Positions 1 through 7,952 of a DNA stretch of 29,674 nt are shown here, piece after piece; the first letter of the stretch is position 1; every line of letters starts with the position of its first letter. The DNA is taken from positions 1-29,674 of the forward strand of contig JBFYZH010000063.1 in the NCBI GenBank assembly GCA_041309605.1, in the 5' to 3' direction. Origin of the DNA: JALOPX01 sp041309605. GTDB taxonomy: Bacteria > Krumholzibacteriota > Krumholzibacteriia > Krumholzibacteriales > Krumholzibacteriaceae. Under the pieces are notes generated by a model. It was not told the DNA's origin. It saw nothing but the letters and a program-made list of their open reading frames with translations, and did no database searches. The position numbers and the translations under genes are program-made.

Positions 1-635
1 TACGTGCTGAATCCGGCGAAACTCGCGTACATCGAAACATAGACGGGACCGTACGTCTGGACCGCGTTCTTGATCGAGGGAACGTCGTTGGGAATCACCT
101 TCCACTCGACAACCTGCTTGAGGAAATCGCATGAAAAATTGTTACAGGTGGCGTTAGGACAATTGCCGGGATAGGGATCGCACGTCTCGTCCACCGAGCC
201 GAGAAGGGCCAGGTAGTTCGTGGACATCCAGGCGTTTCCGCCGGCGTTACACGACTGCGAGACCACATTGCAGCCCTGGATGTTGAATTCGGAAAAATCC
301 TCGAGGACGCTGTCGTAGATGAGTACCTGCGATTCAAGATTCCCCAGCGCTGCAAAGGCCCAGCATGTCCCGTAGGGATTCTGGTTCTTGACGGTGCTCA
401 CCCCGCCCATCGCGCGCCAGTCCCAGGAGGAGGCGGCGCCCATCAACCTGCCGGGCACTGGTTTTATGTGTGACAGGTCCATGGGAGGAGGAATATATCC
501 GAATTCCGGCCCGCTTTCGGGGACCACCGACGTATTCCTCGGAGCCTTTATCGGCATCTGGGCTTCGGCTGCCCCGCACACCAGGGCCACGGCGACCGTT
601 ACGGTCAGTAAAAGAAACAGCGGTTTCGATTTCAT
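1..635 (-). CDS. Secreted papain-family (C1) cysteine peptidase, N-terminal part only
   Basis: This gene is cut by the left edge of the window, so only its first 211 codons are visible. Residues 1-25 form a Sec signal peptide (KSK basic start, hydrophobic core, likely cleavage after AEA). The mature start carries a short proregion-like stretch (PPPMDLS), then the C1A core: WDWR, GGVSTVKNQ and YGTCWAF. Cys91 is the expected nucleophile and Gln85, six residues earlier, the oxyanion-hole glutamine, the same spacing as in papain. Several further cysteines (CDPYPGNC, CNNFSC) suggest disulfides in an exported protein. The catalytic His and Asn lie beyond the edge. The ATG at 635 is supported by GGAG nine bases upstream. 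It is transcribed in the same direction as the Buk-Ptb gene but from its own likely promoter at 833-861. The family assignment is firm; the substrate is unknown. Confidence 0.9.
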   Translation of the reverse strand, partial: MKSKPLFLLLTVTVAVALVCGAAEAQMPIKAPRNTSVVPESGPEFGYIPPPMDLSHIKPVPGRLMGAASSWDWRAMGGVSTVKNQNPYGTCWAFAALGNLESQVLIYDSVLEDFSEFNIQGCNVVSQSCNAGGNAWMSTNYLALLGSVDETCDPYPGNCPNATCNNFSCDFLKQVVEWKVIPNDVPSIKNAVQTYGPVYVSMYASFAGFST

Positions 636-832
636 TCTCCTGATCTCCTTAGCAGCAAGGGTGGAATTCCAACTCAATCCGCGCCGGCAGCCGGCCGGGG
701 AAACCTGCCTGAAAACAGATCACCTCCTGAAGACCCCTGTCGTAAAACACTCCATCGTCAAACACGAATCCGGCGTAGCATCAGTCCCGGGATCGTCCGT
801 ATCGACTCCGGCACAACCCGGGAGCGATCGGT

Positions 833-861
833 ATATTAACATATATCCGGGTATCTTTCAA
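833..861 (-). promoter_or_regulatory. Putative sigma-70-type promoter of the C1 peptidase gene
   Basis: On the minus strand TTGAAA (856-861) and TAATAT (833-838) are separated by 17 bases in a locally AT-rich patch. Initiation near 826 would give a leader of about 190 bases before the ATG at 635. Confidence 0.45.
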
Positions 862-1026
862 TCAATTATACTATCAGGGCCGGGCACGACGCTCTGACCG
901 CGCGGTCGCCGCGACCCGAACCATGCCTGCCGCGCAACGAAACAAGGGCAAATTTCGTGACAAAGAGCCGCCGGTGAAGAAATATTTTCGGAATTCGGCG
1001 ACGCTCGCGGGTCTGAAACGCATGCC

Positions 1027-1042
1027 CGGCCGGCGCCGGCCG
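1027..1042. repeat. 16-base perfect GC palindrome
   Basis: The sequence CGGCCGGCGCCGGCCG equals its own reverse complement. It lies 30-45 bases downstream of the Buk-Ptb stop codon. It has no loop and no U-run, so it is not a standard terminator, though it could slow polymerase or protect a 3' end. Confidence 0.6.
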
Positions 1043-1071
1043 AAGGCGCTTTGCAAGCGGAAGCGGGAAGG

Positions 1072-3513
1072 TCATCCCTTGTGGGCGATGTCCCCCTGTT
1101 TCATGGCGATCAGGGAGGCAAGGCATATCGACGCCAGCTTCGACCGCGCGGAATCCCCCCTTGAAGTTAGGACAATCGGAATGCCGCCCCCGACGATCGC
1201 CCCCGCGAGGTAAGCGCCGGAAGATACGGTAAGGGATTTGTAGACGACGTTACCCGCTTCGATGTCCGGCATCAGAAGTATATCCGCGTTCCCCCTGATC
1301 TTTCCCATGTAATGCTTGTCCCGGGCGGACTCGGCGGACATGGCGACATCCAGCGAGAGGGGACCTTCCACTATGCAATCCGTGCGGTCCCTGTATTCGT
1401 CGGCCAGTTCGGCGGCGAGCATCGAGGATTCGACGCCGGGGCTGGCCACCTCGACGGCCGATATGACCGCTATGCGGGGATTCATGATGTTCAGGTATTG
1501 GGACACCCTCAGGGCGTTTTCCAGTATCTTCATCTTGATTTTCTGGCTGGGGCTGGGAATCAGGGCGGCGTCGGTGACCATCAGCAGTTTCGGATAGTTC
1601 GGAATCTGGAAAACGCCGACATGGCTGTAGATATCCCCTTTCGCCAGCTTTCCGCTCCGCTTGAGGTAGCGCAGTGTCCCTCCCATTATTTCCGATGTCT
1701 TGACCCCGCCCTTCATGAGAAGGTCGGCTTCTCCCGTATCGAGAAGATTCACGGCCGTTTCAACGGGATTGTCTGAATCGACTATCGTGTAATTATCCTG
1801 GTCGACCTTTATATCGTAATCCCACGCGATCTGGCTCACCTTGTAGTAGTCGCCCACGAGTAGAAACTTGGCCACGGGGTACAGGCCCTCCTCGTTCGCC
1901 TGCTTCGCGGCCGCAATCGCGTCCTCGTTCTCCGCTCCGACGATGGCGATCCTCGGGGCCCTGTACTTGGCCACCATGGCCCTTGCCATTTGGATAAGCT
2001 CGTCGATGCTGGCGATCGGCGCGTTTTCCTTTCTTCTTAAATGCGGATGGCTGAAAACTTCCGTCTCGATAAGATCCTTCTCGTAAGCCCTGTACTTGCG
2101 GAGCCTGTCGCGCTCCACGACATAATCCTTCATGCACCCCGTTTTGTATTTCGCGCCGAGGAATCCCGCCACCATCGCCTCGTGTTCTATAGAGCCCGGC
2201 ACGATCACGACCGGGAAATAGGGAAACAGCTTTCTCTTTATGCGGCCGGTGAATTCGACGCTTCTGGCAAGGCCTCCGGTAAGGATCACCAGGTCTATCG
2301 TGCCTTCCACGGCCGAAAGTTTCATGACGGTCCCGGCGATCCTCGAAGCCATGAAATCCACCACGAGATCGATCTTCTCCCTTTGCGAGTCGACCGCTCC
2401 GGAATCCCTGAAATGCAGGAGCGCCTTGAAATCGTTTGTCCCTGCCAGATCGATGAGCCCTCCTTTCCCGAACATGTATTTTTTAAGTTCGGGAATGCTT
2501 ATCTCCCCCGCGTCGTAAGCCGCGACGAGGATGTCGACCGGGATATTTCCGCACCTGTTGGCGCTGGGCAGCCCCGAAAAGGCATTCTCCAGGTCGGCGG
2601 CCTCCCCGTCGGAATGGCGCACCACCGACATGCCTCCGCCCATATGGGCCCCGACCGTCGTGAGCTCCTTGGGCGTCGACCCGAGAATCGAGCACACGAG
2701 CCTGTGTACCGCGTTCTGATTGAGGTAATGCGCCCCTGACCCGTCCCTGAGCAACTTCCTGATCCCGGTAAGGCGGGCCGAAGTCATCATCTCGTCGGTG
2801 GCGACCGGATCGGTCATCGTGACGAGGATCTCCCCCCCGCCGGCGGCGTATCTCTCGCGGACCTTCAGGCCTATGGGAATCGCCATGTTGGAGGCGTGAT
2901 GAATCTTCGGCGCGGCCAGGTCGTCGACCATCTCGCCGCACACCCTGTAAGTGCCCGACGGGACGGCGCGGACAAACCCGCCCCTGCAGGCGATACCGGT
3001 CAGCATCCCCGGACGGACGCCCTGTTTTTCTATCCACCGCACGATGGCGTCGGTCCTCGTTTCGATCGTATCCTCGAAGTCGGGAGGCAGGTGCACCTCG
3101 TCCTGGGCTGTAAGCTTCAGACCGCTGAAAAGGGCAAGTTTGGTCGATGTGGAACCCGGATTTATGCAAATGATGTTATCTACGTGCGCTTCCTCCGGGA
3201 TCTCCTCCAGACCGTACAGAAAGGAGATCACCGCGGCCGAAGCTTCGCCGGACGCCAGGATCATCCGGATAAGGGAAGAGAAAATATTCCCCCACGATTC
3301 CTCCCAGTCCTCGATCAGCATGGGAGGTTTTGAAAGCACCACCACCCTGTTAAGGAGGTTGATCAACTCCAGTTCTGAATCAATCCTTCCGAAATGCACG
3401 GCCTCCGAGACTTCTATGATCTCCTTTTCGACATGCCTCGCCATGCCCGTCCTCTTCACGGCGTTAAGCAGCGAGTTCAGTTCCGCTTCCACGATAGTCA
3501 GCTTTTCCCTCAT
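1072..3513 (-). CDS. Butyrate kinase-phosphate butyryltransferase fusion (813 aa)
   Basis: This single frame joins two enzymes that normally come from separate genes. Residues of about 108-465 are a butyrate/acetate-kinase-family ASKHA domain: phosphate-1 loop NPGSTSTKLALF, then HHASNMAIPIG, GAHMGGGMSV, CGNIPVDILVAAYDAGE and GKGGLIDLAGTND. Residues of about 515-813 are a phosphate acetyl/butyryltransferase domain: PRIAIVGAENEDA, LLMKGGVKTSEIMG, VTDAALIPSPS and the C-terminal GNADILLMPDIEAGN. Together they would convert acyl-CoA plus phosphate to acyl-phosphate, then to carboxylate and ATP. The first 107 residues are predicted helical and match nothing I recognise. The ATG at 3513 follows GGAAG by about seven bases. 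The gene lies 125 bases after the deacetylase gene on the same strand; an AT-rich patch between them could carry a second promoter. Substrate chain length cannot be read from sequence, so related branched or short acyl groups are possible. Confidence 0.9.
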   Translation of the reverse strand: MREKLTIVEAELNSLLNAVKRTGMARHVEKEIIEVSEAVHFGRIDSELELINLLNRVVVLSKPPMLIEDWEESWGNIFSSLIRMILASGEASAAVISFLYGLEEIPEEAHVDNIICINPGSTSTKLALFSGLKLTAQDEVHLPPDFEDTIETRTDAIVRWIEKQGVRPGMLTGIACRGGFVRAVPSGTYRVCGEMVDDLAAPKIHHASNMAIPIGLKVRERYAAGGGEILVTMTDPVATDEMMTSARLTGIRKLLRDGSGAHYLNQNAVHRLVCSILGSTPKELTTVGAHMGGGMSVVRHSDGEAADLENAFSGLPSANRCGNIPVDILVAAYDAGEISIPELKKYMFGKGGLIDLAGTNDFKALLHFRDSGAVDSQREKIDLVVDFMASRIAGTVMKLSAVEGTIDLVILTGGLARSVEFTGRIKRKLFPYFPVVIVPGSIEHEAMVAGFLGAKYKTGCMKDYVVERDRLRKYRAYEKDLIETEVFSHPHLRRKENAPIASIDELIQMARAMVAKYRAPRIAIVGAENEDAIAAAKQANEEGLYPVAKFLLVGDYYKVSQIAWDYDIKVDQDNYTIVDSDNPVETAVNLLDTGEADLLMKGGVKTSEIMGGTLRYLKRSGKLAKGDIYSHVGVFQIPNYPKLLMVTDAALIPSPSQKIKMKILENALRVSQYLNIMNPRIAVISAVEVASPGVESSMLAAELADEYRDRTDCIVEGPLSLDVAMSAESARDKHYMGKIRGNADILLMPDIEAGNVVYKSLTVSSGAYLAGAIVGGGIPIVLTSRGDSARSKLASICLASLIAMKQGDIAHKG

Positions 3514-3638
3514 CGGGTTCTTCCATCCTTTTTACGGTTACCCGGCGGTCCCGGCCGATCGCCGAACCGATCCGGGTAATAAATATATCGATTTCGCGCC
3601 CGAAGCAATTCGTTTAAATAAAAATCCCGGCTTCCAAG

Positions 3639-4802
3639 TCATCGCGCCAGAAAAGGCCGGATTGAACTCCTGTACCATCTCACGAGTTCTCCCGCGTTTT
3701 CTTTCAGCTTCTCCTTTACCGGGCCGCTCGTAAGTATCCGCATGTCCCTCAGGTCGGACCCGTCGATGGACGTATCCCCGAGCAGGACCCCTCCCAGCGC
3801 GCCGCCATACCCGGTATCGAGTTCCGCGCCCGAAAGCTCGGCCCACAACAGCGTCCAGCCCCGCACCACATCCGCCATGTTGTACCCCCCTCCCCCGAGA
3901 GCGACGATCCTGGGAAAAGCGGCATGAAGTTCCGAGATCGCCTCGATGTATCCGTTGTTTGTCATACGCAGGTGCGTCAGCGGATCGGTCGCGAATGTGT
4001 CGGTGCCGAACTGACCTACGACGATCTCGGGCCCGAACGCGCCGAGCGCGTCCATCACGATCTGCGTGAAAAGAAGAAGAAAAACCTCGTCGTCGGTCTC
4101 CGGGTCCATCGGAACGTTGATATTGAATCCCTTCCCGGGGCCTTCGCCGATCTCCCTTTCGAACCCCCCCCACGGGAAAAGGGTCTTTCCCGATTCGTGG
4201 ACAGATATCGTCAGGACTTCCGGATCCGCGTAGAACGCCTCCTGGACACCGTCCCCGTGATGGGCGTCAATATCGACGTATGCCGTCCTTATCCCCATCC
4301 TCCTGAGTTCATTTATGGCAATGACTATATCGTTTATGTAACAGAATCCTGAAGCCCTGTCTTTGTGGGCGTGATGGAATCCTCCGCAGGGATTGAAGGC
4401 GGCTCCCGCACCCGCGGCCACCAGCCGCGCCGCCCGCAGACTCGCGGTGGCGGAGATCGCGGAAAAGTCATAGACACCGCGGAAGACCGGGTTTTCCATC
4501 GTCCCGAGCCCGTGGTAGAGCATTTCCAGGCTTACCTCGCCCGTTTCGCCGGCTCTCTTCAGGAAGCCGATATATTCCGGGGAATGAAAGGATTCGAGGA
4601 TCCCCTTCTCGGCTTCGTCCACCTCCTCCACGCGGGCATACGGAGCGCCGAAAAGGCCTCTTTTTTCGCACATCGCATAGACCCTGCTCACTCTTTCCGG
4701 CTTGAAAGGATGATCCGGGGAGAAGGAAAAATCCCCGAGCCTTTTCGAGTTGAGAAAAACGGCTGCCGATCGCCCGGCATCCTCATCGTCTATCCGGCTC
4801 AT
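3639..4802 (-). CDS. Histone-deacetylase-family (AcuC-like) deacetylase (387 aa)
   Basis: This is an arginase-fold zinc deacetylase of the HDAC/AcuC family. All catalytic positions are present: the His pair H143/H144 (GGFHHA), zinc ligands D179, H181 (DIDAHHGDG) and D268 (GTDTF), and the transition-state tyrosine Y307 (GGGGYN). Other family signatures are SGFCYINDIVIAI and GKGFNINVPM. The length suits AcuC, which in Bacillus reverses lysine acetylation on acetyl-CoA synthetase. Its ATG overlaps the stop of the upstream CoA-transferase-GNAT gene by four bases (ATGA), so translation is probably coupled. Because that upstream gene ends in an acetyltransferase domain, a deacylase acting on the same protein targets is a reasonable inference. 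Polyamine or acetoin-related small-molecule substrates remain possible. There is no signal peptide, so it is cytoplasmic. Confidence 0.92.
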   Translation of the reverse strand: MSRIDDEDAGRSAAVFLNSKRLGDFSFSPDHPFKPERVSRVYAMCEKRGLFGAPYARVEEVDEAEKGILESFHSPEYIGFLKRAGETGEVSLEMLYHGLGTMENPVFRGVYDFSAISATASLRAARLVAAGAGAAFNPCGGFHHAHKDRASGFCYINDIVIAINELRRMGIRTAYVDIDAHHGDGVQEAFYADPEVLTISVHESGKTLFPWGGFEREIGEGPGKGFNINVPMDPETDDEVFLLLFTQIVMDALGAFGPEIVVGQFGTDTFATDPLTHLRMTNNGYIEAISELHAAFPRIVALGGGGYNMADVVRGWTLLWAELSGAELDTGYGGALGGVLLGDTSIDGSDLRDMRILTSGPVKEKLKENAGELVRWYRSSIRPFLAR

Positions 4803-6667
4803 CTTTTTTTCCCCTTCGTGAAATCGATATGTATCGAGTAGACCCCTTCATCCAGTTTGACCTCGACGGGATACCCGCAATGGTGGAAGACGTACATCAT
4901 TTTCTTGTTTTCCGCGAGGACTTCGGCCGAAAATCCCTTTATCCCCATCTCCTGCGCTATGCCTATCAGTTTGTTGAGCAGGAACGTCCCGATTCCCCTC
5001 TTCTGCCAGTCGTCCCGGACCAGGAAGGCCGATTCGGCGACGTTCGATGACGGGTCGACATTGAACCGCCCTATCGCCACCATGTATTCGCGCCCGGGCT
5101 CGCCTATCAGCCCCACGATCGCCATCTCGTCCCTGTAGTCGATATTCACCAGAGGCTGGATCTTCTCATGCGGCATGGCTTTTATCCTGTTGAAGAACCT
5201 GTAGTAGACCGATTCGTCGCTCAGCGAATAGAAAAAATCCCTTTCCATGGCCTCGTCGGTGGGTTTCACGGGGCGGAAGAATATCTTCGTGCCTTCGAAC
5301 TCCACGGCCTCTTCGTATTTTTGCGGATAAAACATTCCCGGTATGACCATCGGCATCTGGTCGAGGTGAACCAGGTGCCTCTGTTTCGCGTAATTGAGCA
5401 GGTCGTCGCGGAAATCGGGGTGCGCTATGCTGATAAGAGCGAGGGCACGTTCGCGCAGGTTCATCCCGTGAAGGTTCACGATGCCGTATTCGGTGGCGAC
5501 GTAGTGGACGTCGCCCCTCGATGTCACCACGCCGGCTCCCTGGTCGAGATAGGGAATGATCCTCGACACCTTGCCGTTTTTCGCCGTCGCCGGAAGGACG
5601 ATGACCGGTTTGCCCCCCTTCGAACGCGCCGCGCCCCTGACGAAATCGACCTGACCCCCGATCCCCGAATAGAAGTATTCCCCTATCGAATCGGCGCACA
5701 CCTGTCCCGTAAGATCCACCTGTATCGCCGCGTTCACCGAGATCATCCCTTCGTTCTGCGAAATGACGAACGGATCGTTCGTGTAATCGCAGGGATGGAA
5801 TTCGATCAGCGGGTTGTCATGGACGAAATCGTAGAGACGCTGCGTGCCCATGCAGAAGGTTGCGATGATCTTGCCGTTATGGATCGTCTTTTTCCTGTTC
5901 GTTATGACTCCCGATTCGACCAGATCGATAATCCCGTCGGAAAACATCTCCGTGTGGATTCCGAGGTCGTTCTTCTGCTTGAGAAATGACAGTATGGCGT
6001 TCGGGATCATCCCGATGCCGGACTGGATTGTCGCCCCGTCGCGGATCAGCCTGGCCACGTTCTGCCCTATCTTCATCGCGACGTCGTCGATGGCTGGGGG
6101 GCTCCACTCCGGAAGGGGCAGGTCGCTTTCCACGATGTAATCGATGTCCTTAATGTGTATGAAACTGTCTCCGAGGGTCCTCGGCATCCGGCTGTTGACC
6201 TCGGCCACGACCAGCTTTGCCACTTCGGCGCCCGCTTTAACCACGTCGATGGAGACTCCGAGTGAACAAAAACCGTACCTGTCGGGGGGGGCGACCTGGA
6301 TGAAGGCCACATCGATCTTCAGCGCCCCGGAGCGTATCAGGTCCGGAAGTTCGGAAAGGAAAATGGGAGTATACTCGGCCCTTCCCTCGTTCACCGCGTC
6401 CCTGACGTTGGCCCCTATGAAAAACGCGTTCTGCTTGAAAGGTTTGCTCATCACCGATTCCGCGAAAGGGGACGTCCCCAGCTCTATGAGGTTGATCGTT
6501 TCGTGATCGGCGATCTGCCTGCCTTTCTCGATAAGCATACTTATCAGCGCCTGCGGTTCGGCGGCCCCGGATCCTATGAAAATGCGGCTGCCCGCCCGTA
6601 TGAACTTTATAATGTCGTCGATCTCTTTCTTTTTAGCCTGATAAACGGGCATATTTTTGTATTCCAC
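4799..6667 (-). CDS. Acetyl-CoA hydrolase/CoA-transferase fused to GNAT acetyltransferase (622 aa)
   Basis: Residues of about 6-435 form a family-I-like CoA-transferase/acetyl-CoA hydrolase (Cat1/4-hydroxybutyrate CoA-transferase type): GSGAAEP near the start, GIHTEMFSDG with probable catalytic Glu240, and the SGIGGQVDF loop. Residues of about 460-615 form a GNAT domain with the acetyl-CoA loop QKRGIG (555-560) and a late HHCGY motif; it resembles the GNAT domain of Pat-type protein acetyltransferases fused to acyl-CoA synthetases. I chose GTG at 6667, nine bases after a strong AGGAGG (6677-6682). An in-frame codon at 6721 lacks such a site, and the ATG at 6652 is too far from it. The enzyme would move CoA between short-chain acids while its C-terminus could acylate proteins. 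It opens an operon with the deacetylase and Buk-Ptb genes. Exact CoA acceptor is unknown. Confidence 0.9.
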   Translation of the reverse strand: MEYKNMPVYQAKKKEIDDIIKFIRAGSRIFIGSGAAEPQALISMLIEKGRQIADHETINLIELGTSPFAESVMSKPFKQNAFFIGANVRDAVNEGRAEYTPIFLSELPDLIRSGALKIDVAFIQVAPPDRYGFCSLGVSIDVVKAGAEVAKLVVAEVNSRMPRTLGDSFIHIKDIDYIVESDLPLPEWSPPAIDDVAMKIGQNVARLIRDGATIQSGIGMIPNAILSFLKQKNDLGIHTEMFSDGIIDLVESGVITNRKKTIHNGKIIATFCMGTQRLYDFVHDNPLIEFHPCDYTNDPFVISQNEGMISVNAAIQVDLTGQVCADSIGEYFYSGIGGQVDFVRGAARSKGGKPVIVLPATAKNGKVSRIIPYLDQGAGVVTSRGDVHYVATEYGIVNLHGMNLRERALALISIAHPDFRDDLLNYAKQRHLVHLDQMPMVIPGMFYPQKYEEAVEFEGTKIFFRPVKPTDEAMERDFFYSLSDESVYYRFFNRIKAMPHEKIQPLVNIDYRDEMAIVGLIGEPGREYMVAIGRFNVDPSSNVAESAFLVRDDWQKRGIGTFLLNKLIGIAQEMGIKGFSAEVLAENKKMMYVFHHCGYPVEVKLDEGVYSIHIDFTKGKKR

Positions 6668-6726
6668 GGGAAAACACCTCCTGAAATGCCGGCGGGGAAC
6701 ATCGCGGTCATCCCCTTTCAAACCAG

Positions 6727-6755
6727 ATAATGTTGGTTTTCTCCATATTCTTCAA
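6727..6755 (-). promoter_or_regulatory. Putative promoter of the CoA-transferase/deacetylase/Buk-Ptb operon
   Basis: Minus-strand TTGAAG (6750-6755) and CATTAT (6727-6732) are 17 bases apart, about 60 bases ahead of the GTG start at 6667. Each box matches consensus at four of six positions. It is back to back with the promoter of the radical SAM gene. Confidence 0.4.
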
Positions 6756-6806
6756 GCATAACCGGCATTTTATCCGAAAATTAGCGCCTCGCCCGGTCAC
6801 GGTTTT

Positions 6807-6835
6807 TTTACTGGCGGGTCGCGCCTCTTTCTAAT
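6807..6835 (+). promoter_or_regulatory. Putative sigma-70-type promoter of the radical SAM gene
   Basis: TTTACT (6807-6812) and TCTAAT (6830-6835) are 17 bases apart. Initiation near 6842 would give a leader of about 49 bases and exclude the weak upstream ATG at 6846 as the main start. Confidence 0.45.
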
Positions 6836-6890
6836 AGATTCAACCATGAAAACCGGCGGATCCTTCTCCGGCCGGTTCGGAAGGAGAGAG

Positions 6891-7835
6891 ATGGGAAGGA
6901 TATTCGGTCCTGTCGTGTCGAGAAGACTCGGGAGATCCCTTGGAATAGACGTCATCCCCTACAAGACCTGCTCATTCGACTGCGTGTACTGTGAATGCGG
7001 AAAAACGACCCGCCTTACGATCGGCAGGGAGGAGTTCTATCCGCTTCCGCAGATTCTCGATGAGCTCAAGGCCAGGCTCTCGGGTATGATCGAACCGCCG
7101 GATGTCATCACCCTGTCCGGGGCTGGCGAACCCACCCTTTACAGCAGGATGGGCGAACTGCTGGCGGGGATGCGCGCGATGACCGATATTCCGCTCGCCG
7201 TGATAACAAACAGTTCCCTCCTTTACAGGCCCGACGTAAGGGAGGAATTGATGCTCTCAGACATCGTCGTGCCTTCTCTCGACGCGGTTCTGCCTGCGGA
7301 ATTCGCCAGGATAAACCGGCCTCACCCGGGCATCCGCCTTGACGGCATCCTCGACGGCCTGCGCATCTTCCTCGACGGATACGGAGGAAAAGTCCTTATC
7401 GAGATACTCGTAGTCGACGGATACAATACCGGAGAGAACCACCTCGCCGCTCTCGAGAAGGCCCTCGAGGGGCTCAGGTACGACCGCATCCAGCTCAACA
7501 CCGCCGTGCGGCCCGGAACCCTCCCCGGCGTAAAACCTCTTTCCTCTCCGGAAATGGAGAAGATCAGGACAAGGTTCGGCCCCCGTTGCGAAATCGTCGC
7601 TGCGGCGGCGGGCAAAGCGGAGCACGAGGACGAATCGGCCATGGAACACATTCTTTCCATGATAGAAAGACGCCCCTGCGGCGCGGAAGAGATCGGAGCT
7701 GCATTCGGGCTCGGCGTTCCCCATGTGGTTAAATTCCTCAATGCGATGACGGAGAAGAACCTGGTGACGGCAACATCGCGCGGCGGCATCATCTTTTATA
7801 CAGCCGTGACCAGGGACGGCGGCGGAAGGGAATAG
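6891..7835 (+). CDS. COG0731-type radical SAM protein with C-terminal winged-helix-like region (314 aa)
   Basis: The N-terminus has the typical opening of this family (FGPVVSRRLGRSLGIDVIP), followed by the 4Fe-4S/SAM motif CSFDCVYC with Cys27, Cys31 and Cys34 (Cx3Cx2C). SAM-binding GAGEPTLY and the segments VITNSSLL and PSLDAVLP follow. The family is often labelled as related to wyosine-type tRNA radical SAM enzymes, but bacterial members have no agreed function. Residues of about 243-305 (EHILSMIERRPCGAEEIG to the end) look like a winged helix-turn-helix, possibly for nucleic-acid binding. I start at ATG 6891, preceded by AAGGAGAGAG; the ATG at 6846 has no ribosome site. It is divergent from the acyl operon and stands alone; the next gene begins 117 bases later with its own AT-rich upstream region. 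Confidence 0.85.
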   Translation: MGRIFGPVVSRRLGRSLGIDVIPYKTCSFDCVYCECGKTTRLTIGREEFYPLPQILDELKARLSGMIEPPDVITLSGAGEPTLYSRMGELLAGMRAMTDIPLAVITNSSLLYRPDVREELMLSDIVVPSLDAVLPAEFARINRPHPGIRLDGILDGLRIFLDGYGGKVLIEILVVDGYNTGENHLAALEKALEGLRYDRIQLNTAVRPGTLPGVKPLSSPEMEKIRTRFGPRCEIVAAAAGKAEHEDESAMEHILSMIERRPCGAEEIGAAFGLGVPHVVKFLNAMTEKNLVTATSRGGIIFYTAVTRDGGGRE

Positions 7836-7952
7836 GCGGCTGCCTCTCCCCGCCTTGATACGCGCTTCCCGAAAAATTCATTATTTACCTTGAAAAAATT
7901 GTTTTACATTTATGATGGGGCCGGAGCACGGGATTTTACAAAGGATCGCATC

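Larger units (their letters stand above)
636..1071. other. Gene-free gap between the C1 peptidase and the Buk-Ptb gene
   Basis: I see no convincing coding region here; open frames lack ribosome sites and domain-like composition. The gap holds the likely peptidase promoter (833-861), its long leader, and a 16-base perfect palindrome at 1027-1042 just past the stop of the upstream Buk-Ptb gene. Confidence 0.6.

Noticed and set aside
923..1213. 96-codon plus-strand frame in the gap after Buk-Ptb
   Set aside because: Highly basic composition, no ribosome site, and it runs into the antisense of the Buk-Ptb gene.
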